Assembly: GCA_026260175.1 (NCBI GenBank)
Contig: JAKCWW010001107.1
Span: 11,112-75,111, forward strand
Length of the DNA stretch: 64,000 bases
Direction of reading: 5' to 3'
From: Reticulitermes lucifugus
Taxonomy: Eukaryota; Arthropoda; Insecta; Blattodea; Rhinotermitidae
This document shows positions 23,961 to 34,950 of the stretch, one piece after another; position 1 is the first letter of the stretch; each line of letters opens with the position of its first letter. The position numbers and the translations under genes are program-made. Below the pieces are notes generated by a model, which was given only the letters and a program-made list of their open reading frames with translations, was not told where the DNA came from and did not search any database.

Positions 23961-24324
23961 TAGAGTTGGCTTTAATCCCATTTTGAGATGTATCCAACAT
24001 AAAGTTACTTCGATGTAATGCGGTCACTATTGTAGTAAAAATCTGAGAACAGTTCATTGCCGGTTCTGGCCCACAAGTAGGTTAATATGTAATAAACATA
24101 GAGACGAAAACCGAATGTCCCAGGTTAGAGATTGGCACTCTTGCTTCGTTTTGGGTGCCACAGATATGTATATCTGTCTGTCCTCACTGAAGTTTTTCGT
24201 TGTTTCCGCAGCCCCGCTAACAAACTCTGGCACAGTATTTTTTAAATATACCGCAGCATGTTGTTTTAAATGTTCTTCTCTTTATCCGGTTCCGTCTAAC
24301 CCACGTAGTTATCCAAGTATTTCC

Positions 24325-24400
24325 GAAGGCATAGTCAAGAAGCTCCCAGCTTTTAAGGAACCGTGTGTTCATTACGTTCCTCACAAAACACACAGTTGAA
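24325..24400 (+). repeat. Fragment of the widespread arthropod repeat
   Basis: In frame the plus strand reads GIVKKLPAFKEPCVHYV, a diverged version of the LVKKFPxFxGTRxFITxF phrase also present at 5.5 kb. Only the first block is visible before the minisatellite region begins. Confidence 0.45.
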
Positions 24401-24514
24401 CCTTTAAGTTTACTAGATTAATCCATTCCCAACGTCATATTCTATGCTATGCTTTTTATATTATTCCATTTCTGCCCAGTTCTCCAACATGACCTCTTAT
24501 ATTGTTTAAAATTT

Positions 24515-25122
24515 GATTCCCACCTTCACGTAAACACATCTCATGGCCATTACAAAGTTAAGTGTGGTTCCCATCTTCACGTAAACATATTTCATCACCA
24601 CTTTGATTCCCATCTTCACGTAAATATATTTCATCACCACTTTGATTCCCATCTTCACGTAAACATATTTCATCACCATTTTGATTCCCATCTTCACGTA
24701 AACATATTTCATCACCATTTCGATTCCCATCTTCACGTAAACATATTTCATCACCATTTTGATTCCCACCTTCACGTAAACATATTTCATCAGCATTTTG
24801 ATTCTCATCTTCACGTACATATTTCATCACCATTTCGATTCTCATCTTCACGTAAACATATTTCATCACCATTTTGATTCCCATCTTCACGTAAACATAT
24901 TTCATCACCACTTTGATTCCCATCTTCACGTAAATATATTTCATCACCACTTTGATTCCCATCTTCACGTAAACATATTTCATCACCATTTTGATTCCCA
25001 TCTTCACGTAAACATATTTCATCACCATTTCGATTCCCATCTTCACGTAAACATATTTCATCACCATTTTGATTCCCACCTTCACGTAAATATGTCTTGT
25101 CACCATTATAAAGTTAAGTTTG
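24515..25122 (+). repeat. 39-bp minisatellite with 310-bp higher-order period
   Basis: Fourteen units of about 39 bp (one of 37 bp), core gattcccatcttcacgtaaa plus catatttcatcaccatttt, run from 24566 to 25109, with a diverged unit at 24515. Variant order is itself repeated: units 1-6 (24566-24799) match units 9-14 (24876-25109), including a private 'taaatatatt' change in units 2 and 10 and 'tttc' ends in units 4 and 12. Both array edges share the flank 'aaagttaagt' (about 24554 and 25110). Because 39 is a multiple of three, long frames stay open on both strands (up to 217 codons on minus). They are not genes. Confidence 0.95.
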
Positions 25123-26808
25123 TATGTTTTCCCCACGAGAATGAAATAGAATTTTTTATGTGAAAGTTCGAGTTTGTGAGCCGTGTAACAAGCGGTACAC
25201 AGAGTTACCACTGTTGTGTACAGGCTTCAACACAGTAAGACCGTGACCAGTGCTCGTGTTATGGAGCAACGAAACAGCATTTGGAAGCAAGGAAGATCTT
25301 TAGTTGCAAGATCTGTTATTTTTACAAGGCAGCAAATCAAATACAGTCGTTTGATAGAAAACGTTTTTATGTACCGTGGCACGCTTAAAAGTGCCGCACG
25401 CCGTAATCCGAGAATAAACTGCCACAGAGTCCAGCTATACACTTTTCTTTTCTTGTGTCTAAATGTAGATACAACAAGGAGAAGACGCAAGACGGGAGAA
25501 AGAAGATGAAAATGAAGTAAGTCCTAGTTGTCAGGGCGATCAAACATGCCTTGCTGCTTCTGCTGCAGAATCGCACTCTGCAGACGTGTCTGCAATATGA
25601 CTCGTCATAATCCGTTGTGAAGTGTACATTTCTCTACTTCCAATACCCAAGTACCGCATCGGGAAGTTTTGTGTGGATGTAGAGGTAAAATCTCCACGCA
25701 TTCATAGCCCCGGCAGTAGATGTTGAGTGGTCAGCTTCACCTTCTGGCCTCTTTAATCCTTAAGCTTTGCATAGGAGGCAAGTTGGACTCCAGGGCTGAC
25801 CGGACGTTGTGGCTAAGAGAAGAATCCCTAACAGTACCGGAAATCGAAGAGCGTTCTTTCTACCCGTAGGCAGTCATTTTAAAGTCTTAGCTACATCACT
25901 GACAAAATTCCCTGTTATTCATTTTGTGGTATCCTAAAATCACGTAACTCTCTAAACTAGCTTATTTATTCACTCCATGATATATTAGTTGACAGTTCCT
26001 CAGCCGGTTCGTCGCCATATTAACGTACCGATTAGATACTAACCCAAGTTAGTTGAATCAGCGCAACATCTTTATATCCTTTTTGTCTAAACATATTTTA
26101 ATCTCATGCTCCTCTCTATTCCTACATCATTTTCCTTCCGAATTTTGTTGTAATATTTTCCAAACTTACCTTATTACTTATTACTGTTGATGCATCAAGT
26201 AACCATTAGGCTTTAAAAGGTTAATGGGGTGGGGCGCTTTGCTATCTGCCAAAAATATGTGAAACCTTATGGTGCAAAATGCATCCTGAGGCGAACAAAT
26301 AAAGGCGACGGAATTTTGGTTCTCTTCCTGCGTTATGAATGAAAATAGCAGAGATAATTTTTTGAACCTTGACCGGCAGATATTTACGTCATAGTCTGTG
26401 AGTGTAGGCCTATATTATATCCGGTATAAAGGAAGTTTAAATATATTCGGATTCCGACTTTAATGATCACCGTTTTGCCACGTCACTAAATACTTGAAAG
26501 TTAGAAGCGGCTAATCTTGTGCAGTGCCTGCCATGAACGATACAGTTGTCAATCCGGAGCTTAAGCGTCTGTAAGGAATCATGCAAACCCCAGAGAGGGA
26601 GACAGAAAGTTTGACATGCGTCGACAGCTGACGAGCGCGAACCGAACCGAGTCGCCCTGACGCCTGTGTTGCCACCTGCCGGCCCTTCATTAGCCTCAAT
26701 CAACGTCCGGAACCAAACTTCCTACATCACATGCCATTCAAACTGTTTTATTTGGCACTCAGCTACAAGCAGAATAAGTTGAGTTTCAAATAGTTTTTGA
26801 TATGTTCG
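25123..26808. other. Gene-free stretch between listed repeats
   Basis: Opposite-strand frames at 25216-25509 and 25227-25490 overlap and show no family. The GC-richer 26520-26700 patch has a minus frame that starts only at TTG. I see no gene. Confidence 0.55.
25668..25905 (-). repeat. SINE family C (diverged)
   Basis: The plus strand has 'gtagaggtaaaatctccacg' (the paired block), 'tcagcttcaccttctggcc', 'gtggctaagagaagaatccc' and a degraded B-box region 'gtaccggaaatcgaagagcg'. The order is that of family C in reverse. Tail end not preserved. Confidence 0.6.
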
Positions 26809-26922
26809 CCAGGTTGCTTTCCTTAGTACGTGTAGGGATTATTTAACAACACTAGTTTCTGACACATTCATCGTGGCGAAAGGCACTATTTCTACACGTT
26901 TACCAGGTTGCTTTCCTTAGTA
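26809..26922. repeat. 20-bp direct repeats around a 74-bp segment with inverted ends
   Basis: ccaggttgctttccttagta occurs exactly at 26809-26828 and 26903-26922. The 74 bp between begin 'cgtgtag' and end 'ctacacg(ttta)', a short inverted repeat. It could be a tiny insertion with a long duplication, or slippage. No known family fits. Confidence 0.6.
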
Positions 26923-26996
26923 TTATGTCATAACCCTAGATACACTTTACTTTCCTTTCTTACGAGGAAAAAAATTAGACTTTTGGTGTAAAAGTG

Positions 26997-27024
26997 CTGT
27001 GTGTGTGCGTGCGTGCGCGTGCGC
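26997..27024 (+). repeat. (GT/GC)n dinucleotide tract
   Basis: gtgtgtgtgcgtgcgtgcgc followed by gtgcgcc, a purine-pyrimidine alternating run of the kind that can adopt Z-DNA. Confidence 0.8.
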
Positions 27025-27214
27025 CAACGCCTTTCATCTTTCGTACCAGCGGACCAGTTTTTACGAAACACGGTAGACTTACGGACCTTGTGTCGCTGGA
27101 GGACACTGCAACGCCGTTTTCTTTTTAGATTCTTAAACATCTACCGCCATTGTGTAGGGTATTATCTGGAAAATTAATACTTATTGAGGGGGTCAGGAGA
27201 TGTCGTGCCTTTAT

Positions 27215-27361
27215 GGGCCCCCAAGGTGTATTACAGTGTTCATAAATGCCTACTGCTGGATCCTATTCTGAGACGGTTTAGTCCAATCAACACCTACACA
27301 CCCTATTTCTCTACAGTGCATGCTATTATTATTATCCCCGTATACTCGTATATGCCTAGGT
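27215..27361 (+). repeat. Fragment of the widespread arthropod repeat
   Basis: One frame reads PLWAPKVYYSVHKCLLLDPI, corresponding to the second phrase of the repeat seen at 5.5 kb. It runs up to the SINE that starts at 27362; the end of the fragment itself is unclear. Confidence 0.5.
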
Positions 27362-27715
27362 GTCGACCTCGGTGGACTAGTGGTTAGCGTGCTCGCCACT
27401 GGACCCAAGGTTCGCGGGTTCGCGACCGAGGTCGATGGATTTTTAAAGGTGATAAAAATCCGGAGGGGAAGTAAAGCCGTCAGTCCCATGTCGTAGATTT
27501 AAGGCATGTAAAAGAACCTTACGGCATGAATAGAACTAGTAGTGCTTGTAAGCAAAATTAAGAGGCCATTTCTCACCCAAGTCTCCTGACTGATGGCTCT
27601 GGCATTCACATCAGGATCGAGTTGAAAAGCGCTGCCTCCTCGGAAAGAGGAGGCCCAAGCCCATATAGGGCTGTCGAGCCATGGTTATTATTATTATTAT
27701 TTATATTATTATATA
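27362..27715 (+). repeat. tRNA-derived SINE, family F, full length
   Basis: Head gtcgacctcggtggactagt then 'ggttagcgtgctcgcc' is a tRNA-like A-box region, and 'ggttcgcgggttcgcgacc' supplies the B box. A long unique body follows (27450-27630). The last about 45 bp, 'gaggaggcccaagcccatat' then 'agggctgtcgagccatgg', are shared with family A. A (TTA)n tail follows. The 13-bp duplication tatatgcctaggt is at 27349-27361 and 27716-27728. Confidence 0.9.
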
Positions 27716-27728
27716 TATATGCCTAGGT

Positions 27729-28644
27729 CTCGTAAATTGTCTCTTCTCTTGAAGGTGTATGCATTTAGTTTCTGTATCATACACAGTACAAATTTCTCCA
27801 ATATTATAATTTTCCTTTAGCCACACTAGCCTTATATGCAAAGAGGAGGCTACAAATTATTCACACTCCTCAATTCTCCTGTACGTCCCTCATTGGTCAA
27901 AATATTCTATCAGAACTTTGTTCTAAAATTTCCCATATAGCGAGTGACAACGTTTGAGACCCGTATAAAACGAGGAGCAAAATTATGGCATTTATGTGAT
28001 TATTTTTGAAGCTGTTAATATAGCACGGGAAGCTAAGCAGGGCTGAACTGTGCGTGACTGAATGGCATGACGTACATACTCATTGTCACGAAAATTTGTC
28101 GATCAAGGTCAGTAATATTGATGTTCGTATTCCTAATGGAATTTTAGTCTGACAGACAGACAGGCAGACATTCAAACCTTACTGATGCAGTTCCAGAAAA
28201 CGAAGATATTTTAGATTTTGATTTCACTTGTGAACAGAGCATATTGTTAAAAAAGAGACTGGGCTGATGTGTTGCTTGTGATCGTTGCCGAGCAAATATG
28301 GTCCTTGCAGTTAAATTATCATTAATTGTGTGTTGCTCTGAAGTTAATTGGGCTAAACGTTGGCTTGCCGATCACGTCGTAGATGTAAATTAGACGTCCA
28401 GGACATTTACGATTCATTCAAATTTCTATTCAACTCAAGACTTCTTGACAAAATTAAGGCCTTGATATCCTTGGACACTGTCTGCCCACTTGTTGGATAG
28501 CCATAATTCTGCTTCTCTGTCTGTTACATCTGGCTGTTCGTATCGGAATATGGTAAATAAGTAGATAAGACCAAGTAACTGACTAATTAACGAACTAACG
28601 CATGCGCAGTAAATTATTTGACGACTATTGTCTTTTTGGATTTG
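27729..28644. other. Gene-free stretch
   Basis: A short 'gacagacagacaggcagaca' tract at about 28151 is the only feature. No supportable gene. Confidence 0.55.
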
Positions 28645-28770
28645 GCTCCGTGTAGTCTGGTAGGTTAGTATCATGTTTCTGGGGAAGCTGTTGCCTCCAC
28701 CTTCAACGTAGAAGATCGGTGTCACCGAAACGTCGGCACTTCCCTACACAGCGTGACGTGTGACCGTAAT
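28645..28770. repeat. Inverted-repeat element with divergent hammerhead-like motifs
   Basis: Left end 'ctccgtgtagtctggtaggt' and right end 'ttccctacacagcgtgac' are inverted relatives of each other and of the 13.34 kb termini. The right arm reads GAAGA-T-CGGTGTCACC-GAAACGTCGGCA on the plus strand, with a clean short hairpin. The left arm carries 'catgtttctgg', the reverse of a GAAACATG. The first core base group is TAGAAGA rather than CTGAAGA, and the stem III partner is altered. Confidence 0.5.
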
Positions 28771-28835
28771 AAGAACCTCAATTATCACGCAATATATTTG
28801 CGTGTACCTTAAAAGTGAAAATAGCAATTCATAAG

Positions 28836-29089
28836 GCCGATCCCGGTGGCCGCGACGTCTAAGGCGTAGGTATGGGGCCGCTCGCTTGTTGGGATTGCGG
28901 GTTCGAATCCTGCCGGGGGCATGGATGTCTGTCTCTTGTAGATGTTGTGTGTTGTCAGGTAGAGGTCTTTGCGGCGGGCCGATCCCTCGTCCAGAGGAGT
29001 CCTACCGAATGTGGTGTGTCTGAGTGTGATCTCGGAACCTCAACAATGAGGCGACCTAGGCACGAGTAGGGCTGTTGCGCCACAAAAAA
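28836..29089 (+). repeat. SINE family A, full length
   Basis: Starts GCCGATCCCGGTGGCCGCG, B box GGTTCGAATCCTG near 28901, the 'tgttgtgtgttgtcaggta' body, 'gtccagaggagtcctaccga', and ends with a short A run after 'gctgttgcgccac'. I do not see a clear target duplication. Confidence 0.88.
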
Positions 29090-29699
29090 GTATTCTGCAG
29101 CATGCATTACCGGTACGTAAAAATATAAAAGATGTATTAAGAATATCGAGGAAAGAAGAATTTAACGAACAAACATTTAACACCTATCTATGAGATTAAA
29201 AAACAGGGGTGAAAAATATATGTCTACTTGTTATTGCACTACTTCCTGAAGTAGCGTACTGATAATGCGAAGAACGTTTGCCTTTAAAATGTCTCTGCAA
29301 ATAAGTTCAGAAGTTTCAAATTATCCAACTTCTGACTGAATGAATAATTAAATACATACATGAGAATAACCAACTGACATATAACTAACGGACTAGCGAG
29401 CCATCCATGGTACAAGGCTTCAGTTGTGATCGAGAAATTCCTTTCGTGAGGTAATCAGTTTTCTTAACCGTTATCATCACGTCCACAATTGATCTCTGCA
29501 CGAAATCAGCTTAATATGCTCCTCATGTCCACTTTAATATTATTTTCGCATTTATTGTTAGGGCTTGCATGAGGTTTCTAACCAATGTTTCGTTGATTTT
29601 AATCTTCGCTATAGATTTGCATATTGTATCGTGACTCAGTCACTAATCAATCTGTACTGTCCGCTACCCCAAATATGTAAAATTCATATAGTCATAACC
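29090..29699. other. Gene-free stretch
   Basis: AT-rich sequence without recognisable features between the 28.8 kb SINE and the hammerhead-like motif. Confidence 0.55.
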
Positions 29700-29746
29700 A
29701 CTACATGTTTCAACCCTCAAGGGGTCATCGTCAGTTGGTCAAGCAC
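29700..29746 (-). other. Hammerhead-like core motif (single)
   Basis: On the minus strand: CTGACGA (an exact CUGANGA), then TG-ACCC-CTTGA-GGGT-T, then GAAACATGTAGT. Stem II is a clean four-pair ACCC/GGGT hairpin. Stem III can form AC/GT around a five-base loop. The base after it is G, which is not an allowed cleavage base in known hammerheads. Flanks 'gacca' and 'ggtt' could pair weakly as stem I. Confidence 0.45.
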
Positions 29747-29856
29747 GTTTACATCCATCAGTGTACACTAAAATTTATAGGCCTATATTTTATAAAAGCT
29801 TAGTATAAATATGTGTATTGTGCGCCGTGAATCCGCCATATAAACATTATACATTA

Positions 29857-30113
29857 TTTTTTTTTAGTCGTCCTCTTCTAACTACTCCGGTTTTCCCGTT
29901 TCATTGTCGAGGTTTTGTAATTTCTTTTGATCTCACTGAGAGACACACCACAGTCGGTAGGACTCCACTGGACGAGGAATCGGCTCGACGCAGAGGTCTC
30001 TACCTGACAACTACACACACATTCACAAGAGACAAACATCCATGCCCCCGGTGGGATTCGAACCCACGATCCTAGCAAGCGAGCGGCCGAAGACCCACGG
30101 CCACTGGATCGGC
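29857..30113 (-). repeat. SINE family A, full length, diverged 3' part
   Basis: The plus strand ends with the reversed head 'gccactggatcggc', and the B box complement 'gggattcgaacccacgatcc' lies near 30053. The 'acctgacaac', 'ggtaggactccactggacga' and 'tcattgtcgaggtt' segments follow the family order. The T-run begins at 29857 and the region 29866-29898 is unlike other copies. The 10-bp duplication ttatacatta is at 29847-29856 and 30114-30123. Confidence 0.88.
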
Positions 30114-30583
30114 TTATACATTAATTACAGTCTTAAAATGAGGTTAAATTCTGTAGAAGTTTGAATGAACGCACGTAAAACGTGGATTAATTAGCTAATA
30201 ATTAAAGCCAACAGGGTACACCATTGCAAATATAAATGTATCTCTTTCAACTCTGTCACCTATAACTGATACATCGACGTTAAACAACTTTCCTTTACCG
30301 TTTTGATCGGTGTACAATCGAAAGTGAAGGAGAATTTTGTGTGCCCAGCGGCAGAATTTGTTACTGTCTTACTAAAGAGAGGCCTGCCGCCCGCATGTGG
30401 CCCTCCGGATTTTATTGGCACTCAACTTTACGAGGCGAGTAGGTGTAAGTGTCATTGTGATCAAGTGGCCCTGGAAATACAGTCACAGTCTTGGCACTTT
30501 GAAACTGTTTGTATTGTTTGTTCCTTCTTTCATTTTGTCTTTCTTTTAACTTTTTTCTTTCTGCGATATCAGTCAGTTCCATT

Positions 30584-30873
30584 TTTTTTCTTATGGCTCG
30601 ACAGCCCTATATGGGCCTGGGCCTCCTCGTTTCGTCGAGGTNNNNNNNNNNNNNNNNNNNNNNNNNNNNNNNNNNNNNNNNNNNNNNNNNNNNNNNNNNN
30701 NNNNNNNNNNNNNNNNNNNNNNNNNNNNNNNNNNNNNNNNNNNNNNNNNNNNNNNNNNNNNNNNNNNNNNNNNNNNNNNNNNNNNNNNNNNNNNNNNNNN
30801 NNNNNNNNNNNNGATCCTAGTAAGCGAGCGGCCGCAGACCTACGCCTTAGACCGCACGGCCACTGGGATCGGC
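30584..30873 (-). repeat. SINE family A with its middle replaced by Ns
   Basis: Plus-strand T-run and 'cttatggctcgacagcccta' mark the 3' end. The reversed head 'cggccactgggatcggc' ends at 30873. The 13-bp duplication agtcagttccatt is exact at 30571-30583 and 30874-30886. Positions 30642-30812 are N. The 29.86 kb copy has about 152 bases over the same interval, so the gap should hold only the SINE middle. Confidence 0.9.
30642..30812. other. 171-base N gap inside a SINE
   Basis: Unsequenced interval bounded by family A sequence on both sides. The two open frames annotated across it are artefacts of translating Ns. Confidence 0.95.
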
Positions 30874-30886
30874 AGTCAGTTCCATT

Positions 30887-33601
30887 GGTGACTATAATTC
30901 GGGAGCAATCAATGGCCCTGACAGCACAGACACAAAACTTGGTACAAGCAGCCGTCACTTCACGAAGGTCCCCACTCATACCGACGTTTGTAATTAAGCG
31001 CCTACCCTCCGCTTGGTCCGTCATCCGAACACAAACACGCTCGTCCGAAATCTTCGTGACAATATCACTGCCCTGTAATCATTTAAGCCAAGAGGCAAGT
31101 ATGAAGGCCATAAGAATTGTGATGTTGCGTCTAATGAAGCCTTCAGTTGAGATAGCATCATCTCACTGCGGTAAATTCTTTGTGGGATTGTATTTCAAAC
31201 TTATCATTACAGTCACAAATTTCAGTACTCAGCTTCGGAGATGTATTCGACTTCTGTGTTCCTTTATTTTTAAAGTCAGCCCAAGTAAGAAATGAGCTCA
31301 GAGAGACTCAGTAACGGACTATATGTAAGTAGAGCATGTAACAAAGCTAAAAACAGTCTGTGGCTTTGTCTTGGTTGCTTTCAGTAGGCTCTAATTACCC
31401 CGCCCACTAGACACCAAATTGCATGTAGCTGGAGCCAGCTTATAACCGTGTGTGCTCCTTTTCTGTGTATAGAATTAGGGTTTAATATGCCTTATCCTGC
31501 TTCACTTAACCATACCGGTATCTGAGCTATGTATCTGCGTTGTCCTCTGTCGGTAATAACCAGTTAAACTTTCTTTTGATGGGTATAGATTTTGGGGTTC
31601 GTCTTCTTCAACGGTTATAATTTCCGTTCGTAACATCTTTTTTTATCTTCCTTCGTTTCCATTTAGTTATAGGCATGTACAGAAAAGTATGATTTATAAA
31701 CAGGTCCATCACTTCATTCCAAGGTTGTCATATAGTCTGTTCACGTTCAAACTATGTGAAGTGTTGTGCAGAGAAAAAGGGCAGCCCTATATCCAGCGAT
31801 ACTGGTTAAATGAGCCCGCGCCAGCGACCGTATTTTGCTCATTGTTTCGATAGTATATGCTGCAGGAGGAAATGCATTACTCTAAATTCGATTGACTGTA
31901 TTTTACAAATGTTGTTTTCGAGATTTTACGTAAATGATATTAATATGACGTTATTTATTTCGGTCATGAAACATTAAAGGGACAGTTAACATTTAATTAT
32001 TCGTAATGTATTTAATTATGTCATATATAAGCATGTAGTATATAACCAATACTCCATAACGCAGGGAAGTTTTTAGGCACGGTTGGCATAAAGTCGTGTT
32101 ACTGAAATAACCATACGAACCCTTAACCTTTCTTTTCTCCTGGCGGCGAGAGTCAAGTTTCATGCTGCGTCCCAAGCTCTCGACTCCACAAGTTTGTAGG
32201 GAGTAACTCTTTTTGTTCTTGAGAACTTGCATCAGAATTACTGTGACCTCAATACAGAATATATGCGGTCTTGTCCAGACTCTGATTATTGTGTGACCAC
32301 CCCTTGACGATAGAAAGCGAAAGGGTGGCGACAGCGCGTGTGAATATAATTTCTAGTTCGAGTCACTCATCCTAGAAAGAATTGAGTTCCGGGAGAAGAA
32401 AACTGCGTGAATGGGGTTTAGAATCCCTTTCAGCACATCTCACAGTACCTCTGTAGTTTCATATAACGCTCCGACGTTAACAAACCCCCGTGTACTTGTT
32501 CTATCGTCCTCTGACATACCCATTCTCCTGGGCTTAAGAAAGACTGCGAATGCATCCCCATATCAAAATCTTGACAGCTGTCAACCTGCAACAATTTTAT
32601 GCAACTCTTCAACTTACTTTTTCTTGCTAACATGTTTTTTATTTGGTAGATTCAGTTCAGTTGTCACAGCTCAAAGTTCCTTTCATTTTCCCAAACGCGG
32701 ATGCTTTCAGGGACGCAGCTACTTGCATGAGAAATGAATTACATGGAAGCTGTAGATTTGTGCGTAAGAACTTTCCTTGTTTAATCTGTTCTCCTTCTCT
32801 ACTTCCAAGTTGTTTCTTTGTCTTCCCGTTTCTATACTGTTTTCACTGTTTTTATCCTTTATTTCCTCTTAAATCTTTTCTTGTTGTCTTGTATTGCTTC
32901 TGTTTGTGCTAGTTCTTGTAATTCTACTCTTTCTAATTCTCGTGTATTTCATTTACGTCTTTAACTTGTGCTGCTACTACTTCTGCTGCTACTATTCATA
33001 CATTTTCTGTACGTAGTTTTTAACTACTGGAATTCTTTAGCTTCCTTCGTATTGGTATGCCTTTCACAACGTTTCGTTCCATCATGTATTAGGTCGTTCG
33101 GCCCGTTTCGGTGCAGAATAGTTCTGAAATTCTGAGCTGTCTTAGAGTTTCTAGTTCTCAAGTATGAGGTGCTGGTGAAAAGTTGGTAACCAAGAAGCAG
33201 TGCCTGGCTGCTTATTGACTTCTTTCGTTCATAAAATTGAACGCGCCTGTCGTACAGGTTTTCGGTATCTCGTGACTTCCTGTTACAGTAATATGCATTT
33301 TATTGAAATAATGTCCCTTTTATTATATGCATTGCTACTTATATGTACCGTCAATATGTACACTACCTATGTGTGAGGTTACTAAATGAGACACGTTTCA
33401 GCGAATAAATCCTTGTCGATAGGCATTGTGAGTCACACACGCGACGAAGAAGGCGGCTATTGTGTGCGGTAGCCTTGTGATGCGTGTAGAGTATCGGCGC
33501 CGATATGCTCACATTGGGTGTTCCTGTTATTAGAATCTTTCTTGTCGTTCCGTATTTTCCTGATTGATATGTATGTTGGTTTATAGTCACTGCAACAGCT
33601 G
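30887..33601. other. Gene-free stretch
   Basis: No gene or recognisable transposon. Pyrimidine-rich sequence at 32770-32950 gives leucine/phenylalanine frames. The minus frame 31993-32232 has no family. Confidence 0.55.
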
Positions 33602-33815
33602 GCTGGAGAAAATTACATAATGAGGAGTTCCGTAATTTATACTCCTCACCACATGTTATTAGGACGATTATATCAAGGGAAATGGAATTGAGGAGACATG
33701 TAGCACGCGTGGAGGAGATGAGAAAAATGTGTACTAAATTTGGTTTAGGGGAAAACTTGGTAGTCTGGGGCGTAGATAGGAAGATATTATTTAAATGAAT
33801 CTTGGAATATAGACG
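33602..33815 (+). mobile_element. LINE 3' fragment (reverse-transcriptase C-terminus)
   Basis: The plus strand 'tggagaaaattacataatga' then 'ggagttccgtaatttatact' encodes the WRKLHNEELxDLYSSP-type phrase. It is followed by the basic stretch and 'acatgtagcacgcgtggagg' (the GHVARV/M motif), then 'gcgtagataggaagatatta'. The order matches the better copy at 52.57 kb. The frame is broken by several small indels, so this is a dead copy. Confidence 0.65.
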
Positions 33816-34311
33816 GTTGATGGATTACACTCTCTCTGTCTGGGTGGATTTCAATGGCGGGGTTTTATGAAATTGACATTGAACTCGCATTTTAAGTAAA
33901 AGTGGGGAGTTTATTCTCCAGCTGTGTGATGAAACGTGGGGTAATTTGGTTAGTACCGCATGATACCTAACCGTCTGTCAACTGTAGGCGTATTGTTCAC
34001 TGTTTGTATTTTAACCGGCTAATACTGTGGGACAGAGTCACGCTTTAAAGCTGGCTACTCAAGAAACTGTTTGGAACAGGCCTGGTCTGTTAGGTAGGTG
34101 CAAGATTGCGGATACAGGCCCGAAAGAAATCTTACGAATTACTGCATTGATGTTTCTGTGTGTGTGTGTCGCACTACAGTGTTCATGTGTCACAAAGGCG
34201 GCGAAGGTTCACAGTAGACGGCAGAGTTTAGATGTTGGCAGCAGAAACCATCAAACCCTGTGACACACGGCCCACTGCCTGCTGTATTTATAGCAGACGG
34301 GATGACTTAGT

Positions 34312-34535
34312 TTTGTGACGACCGTGGAATTGTGGTTCGATCCCAGGCAGAGACAAGGAATTGTCTCTTCTCCAGAGCATCCAAACCGGCTCTGGGGCAC
34401 ACGCAGCCTCCTTTTCAGTGGGTACCTGAGTCTCTTTCCTCCTGAGCAGGGGGGGGGGAGCGTGCAACTGATGACTCACGTCCATCTGGTTCCGGTACTG
34501 ATATTATGTGGACACTGCCTGTTGAAAATGTAAAG
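34312..34535 (+). repeat. SINE family C (forward copy)
   Basis: B box GTGGTTCGATCCC near 34332, then 'attgtctcttctccagagca', 'gcctccttttcagtgggtac' and 'aactgatgactcacgtccat'. An eleven-base G run has expanded at about 34449. It lies about 10 bp from an oppositely oriented copy of the same family. Confidence 0.7.
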
Positions 34536-34544
34536 TTGTCCCTG

Positions 34545-34800
34545 TGCACCCCACGAAAACATACTGGGGGAGTGGAGGTTGATTCCACTCATTCTTAACC
34601 ACAGCACTGAATGGGGTTAGTGGTCAACTTTACGTCCCGGCGACAGCGGTGTTGATACGCTTTGAGTAGGAAGCTGGGTCGGCCCCAGAGTCGGTCTGGA
34701 CGCTTTGGAGAAAAGAAAACCCTCTTGCTCTTGCCAGGAATTGAACCATGATTCCTTGACCGTTCGGCCCGTATCCCGGCTCTGACATCTTTAACACGTC
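34545..34800 (-). repeat. SINE family C (reverse copy, tail to tail with its neighbour)
   Basis: The plus strand has 'ggggagtggaggttgattcc', 'ggtctggacgctttggagaa' and the B box complement 'ccaggaattgaaccatgatt', followed by an A-box-like 'ttcggcccgtatcccgg'. With the preceding forward copy it makes an inverted pair whose tails face each other. Confidence 0.7.
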
Positions 34801-34884
34801 TATTTTTGGCGCCAGAAGGGACGGATCCGGACACCTTATGCATCCTAGACTAGTACTCGAGGTGGTCCTCTTGTTACAGTATGT

Positions 34885-34950
34885 AGTGTAGGAGCCTAGT
34901 CTGCGTAACGTGTCAGGTTCGATCCCACCCTTCGCCAGTTGTGTTTATAG
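34885..34950 (+). repeat. tRNA-like SINE head fragment
   Basis: A-box-like 'tagtgtaggagcctagtctg' and B box 'aggttcgatcccac' near 34915. The body breaks off soon after 'cgccagttgtg'. Family not assigned. Confidence 0.4.

Larger units (their letters stand above)
21021..24514. other. Gene-free stretch between listed repeats
   Basis: At about 21546 'agtggcgtagatgtggcccc' resembles a hAT terminus, but I cannot find its partner. The ORFs at 21926-22123, 22727-22918 and 23263-23544 are short and without family signals. Otherwise featureless AT-rich DNA. Confidence 0.55.

Noticed and set aside
24515-25122. CRISPR-like array
   Set aside because: The units are contiguous tandem repeats without unique spacers, in a eukaryotic context.
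24558-25211. 217-codon minus-strand frame and matching plus frames
   Set aside because: They translate the 39-bp minisatellite, whose unit is a multiple of three, so frames stay open on both strands.
26467-26703. 78-codon minus frame in a GC-rich patch
   Set aside because: It starts only at a TTG codon and has no recognisable motif.
30303-31295. 330-codon plus frame
   Set aside because: More than 50 codons are Ns, and the rest crosses a reversed SINE. No domain is visible.
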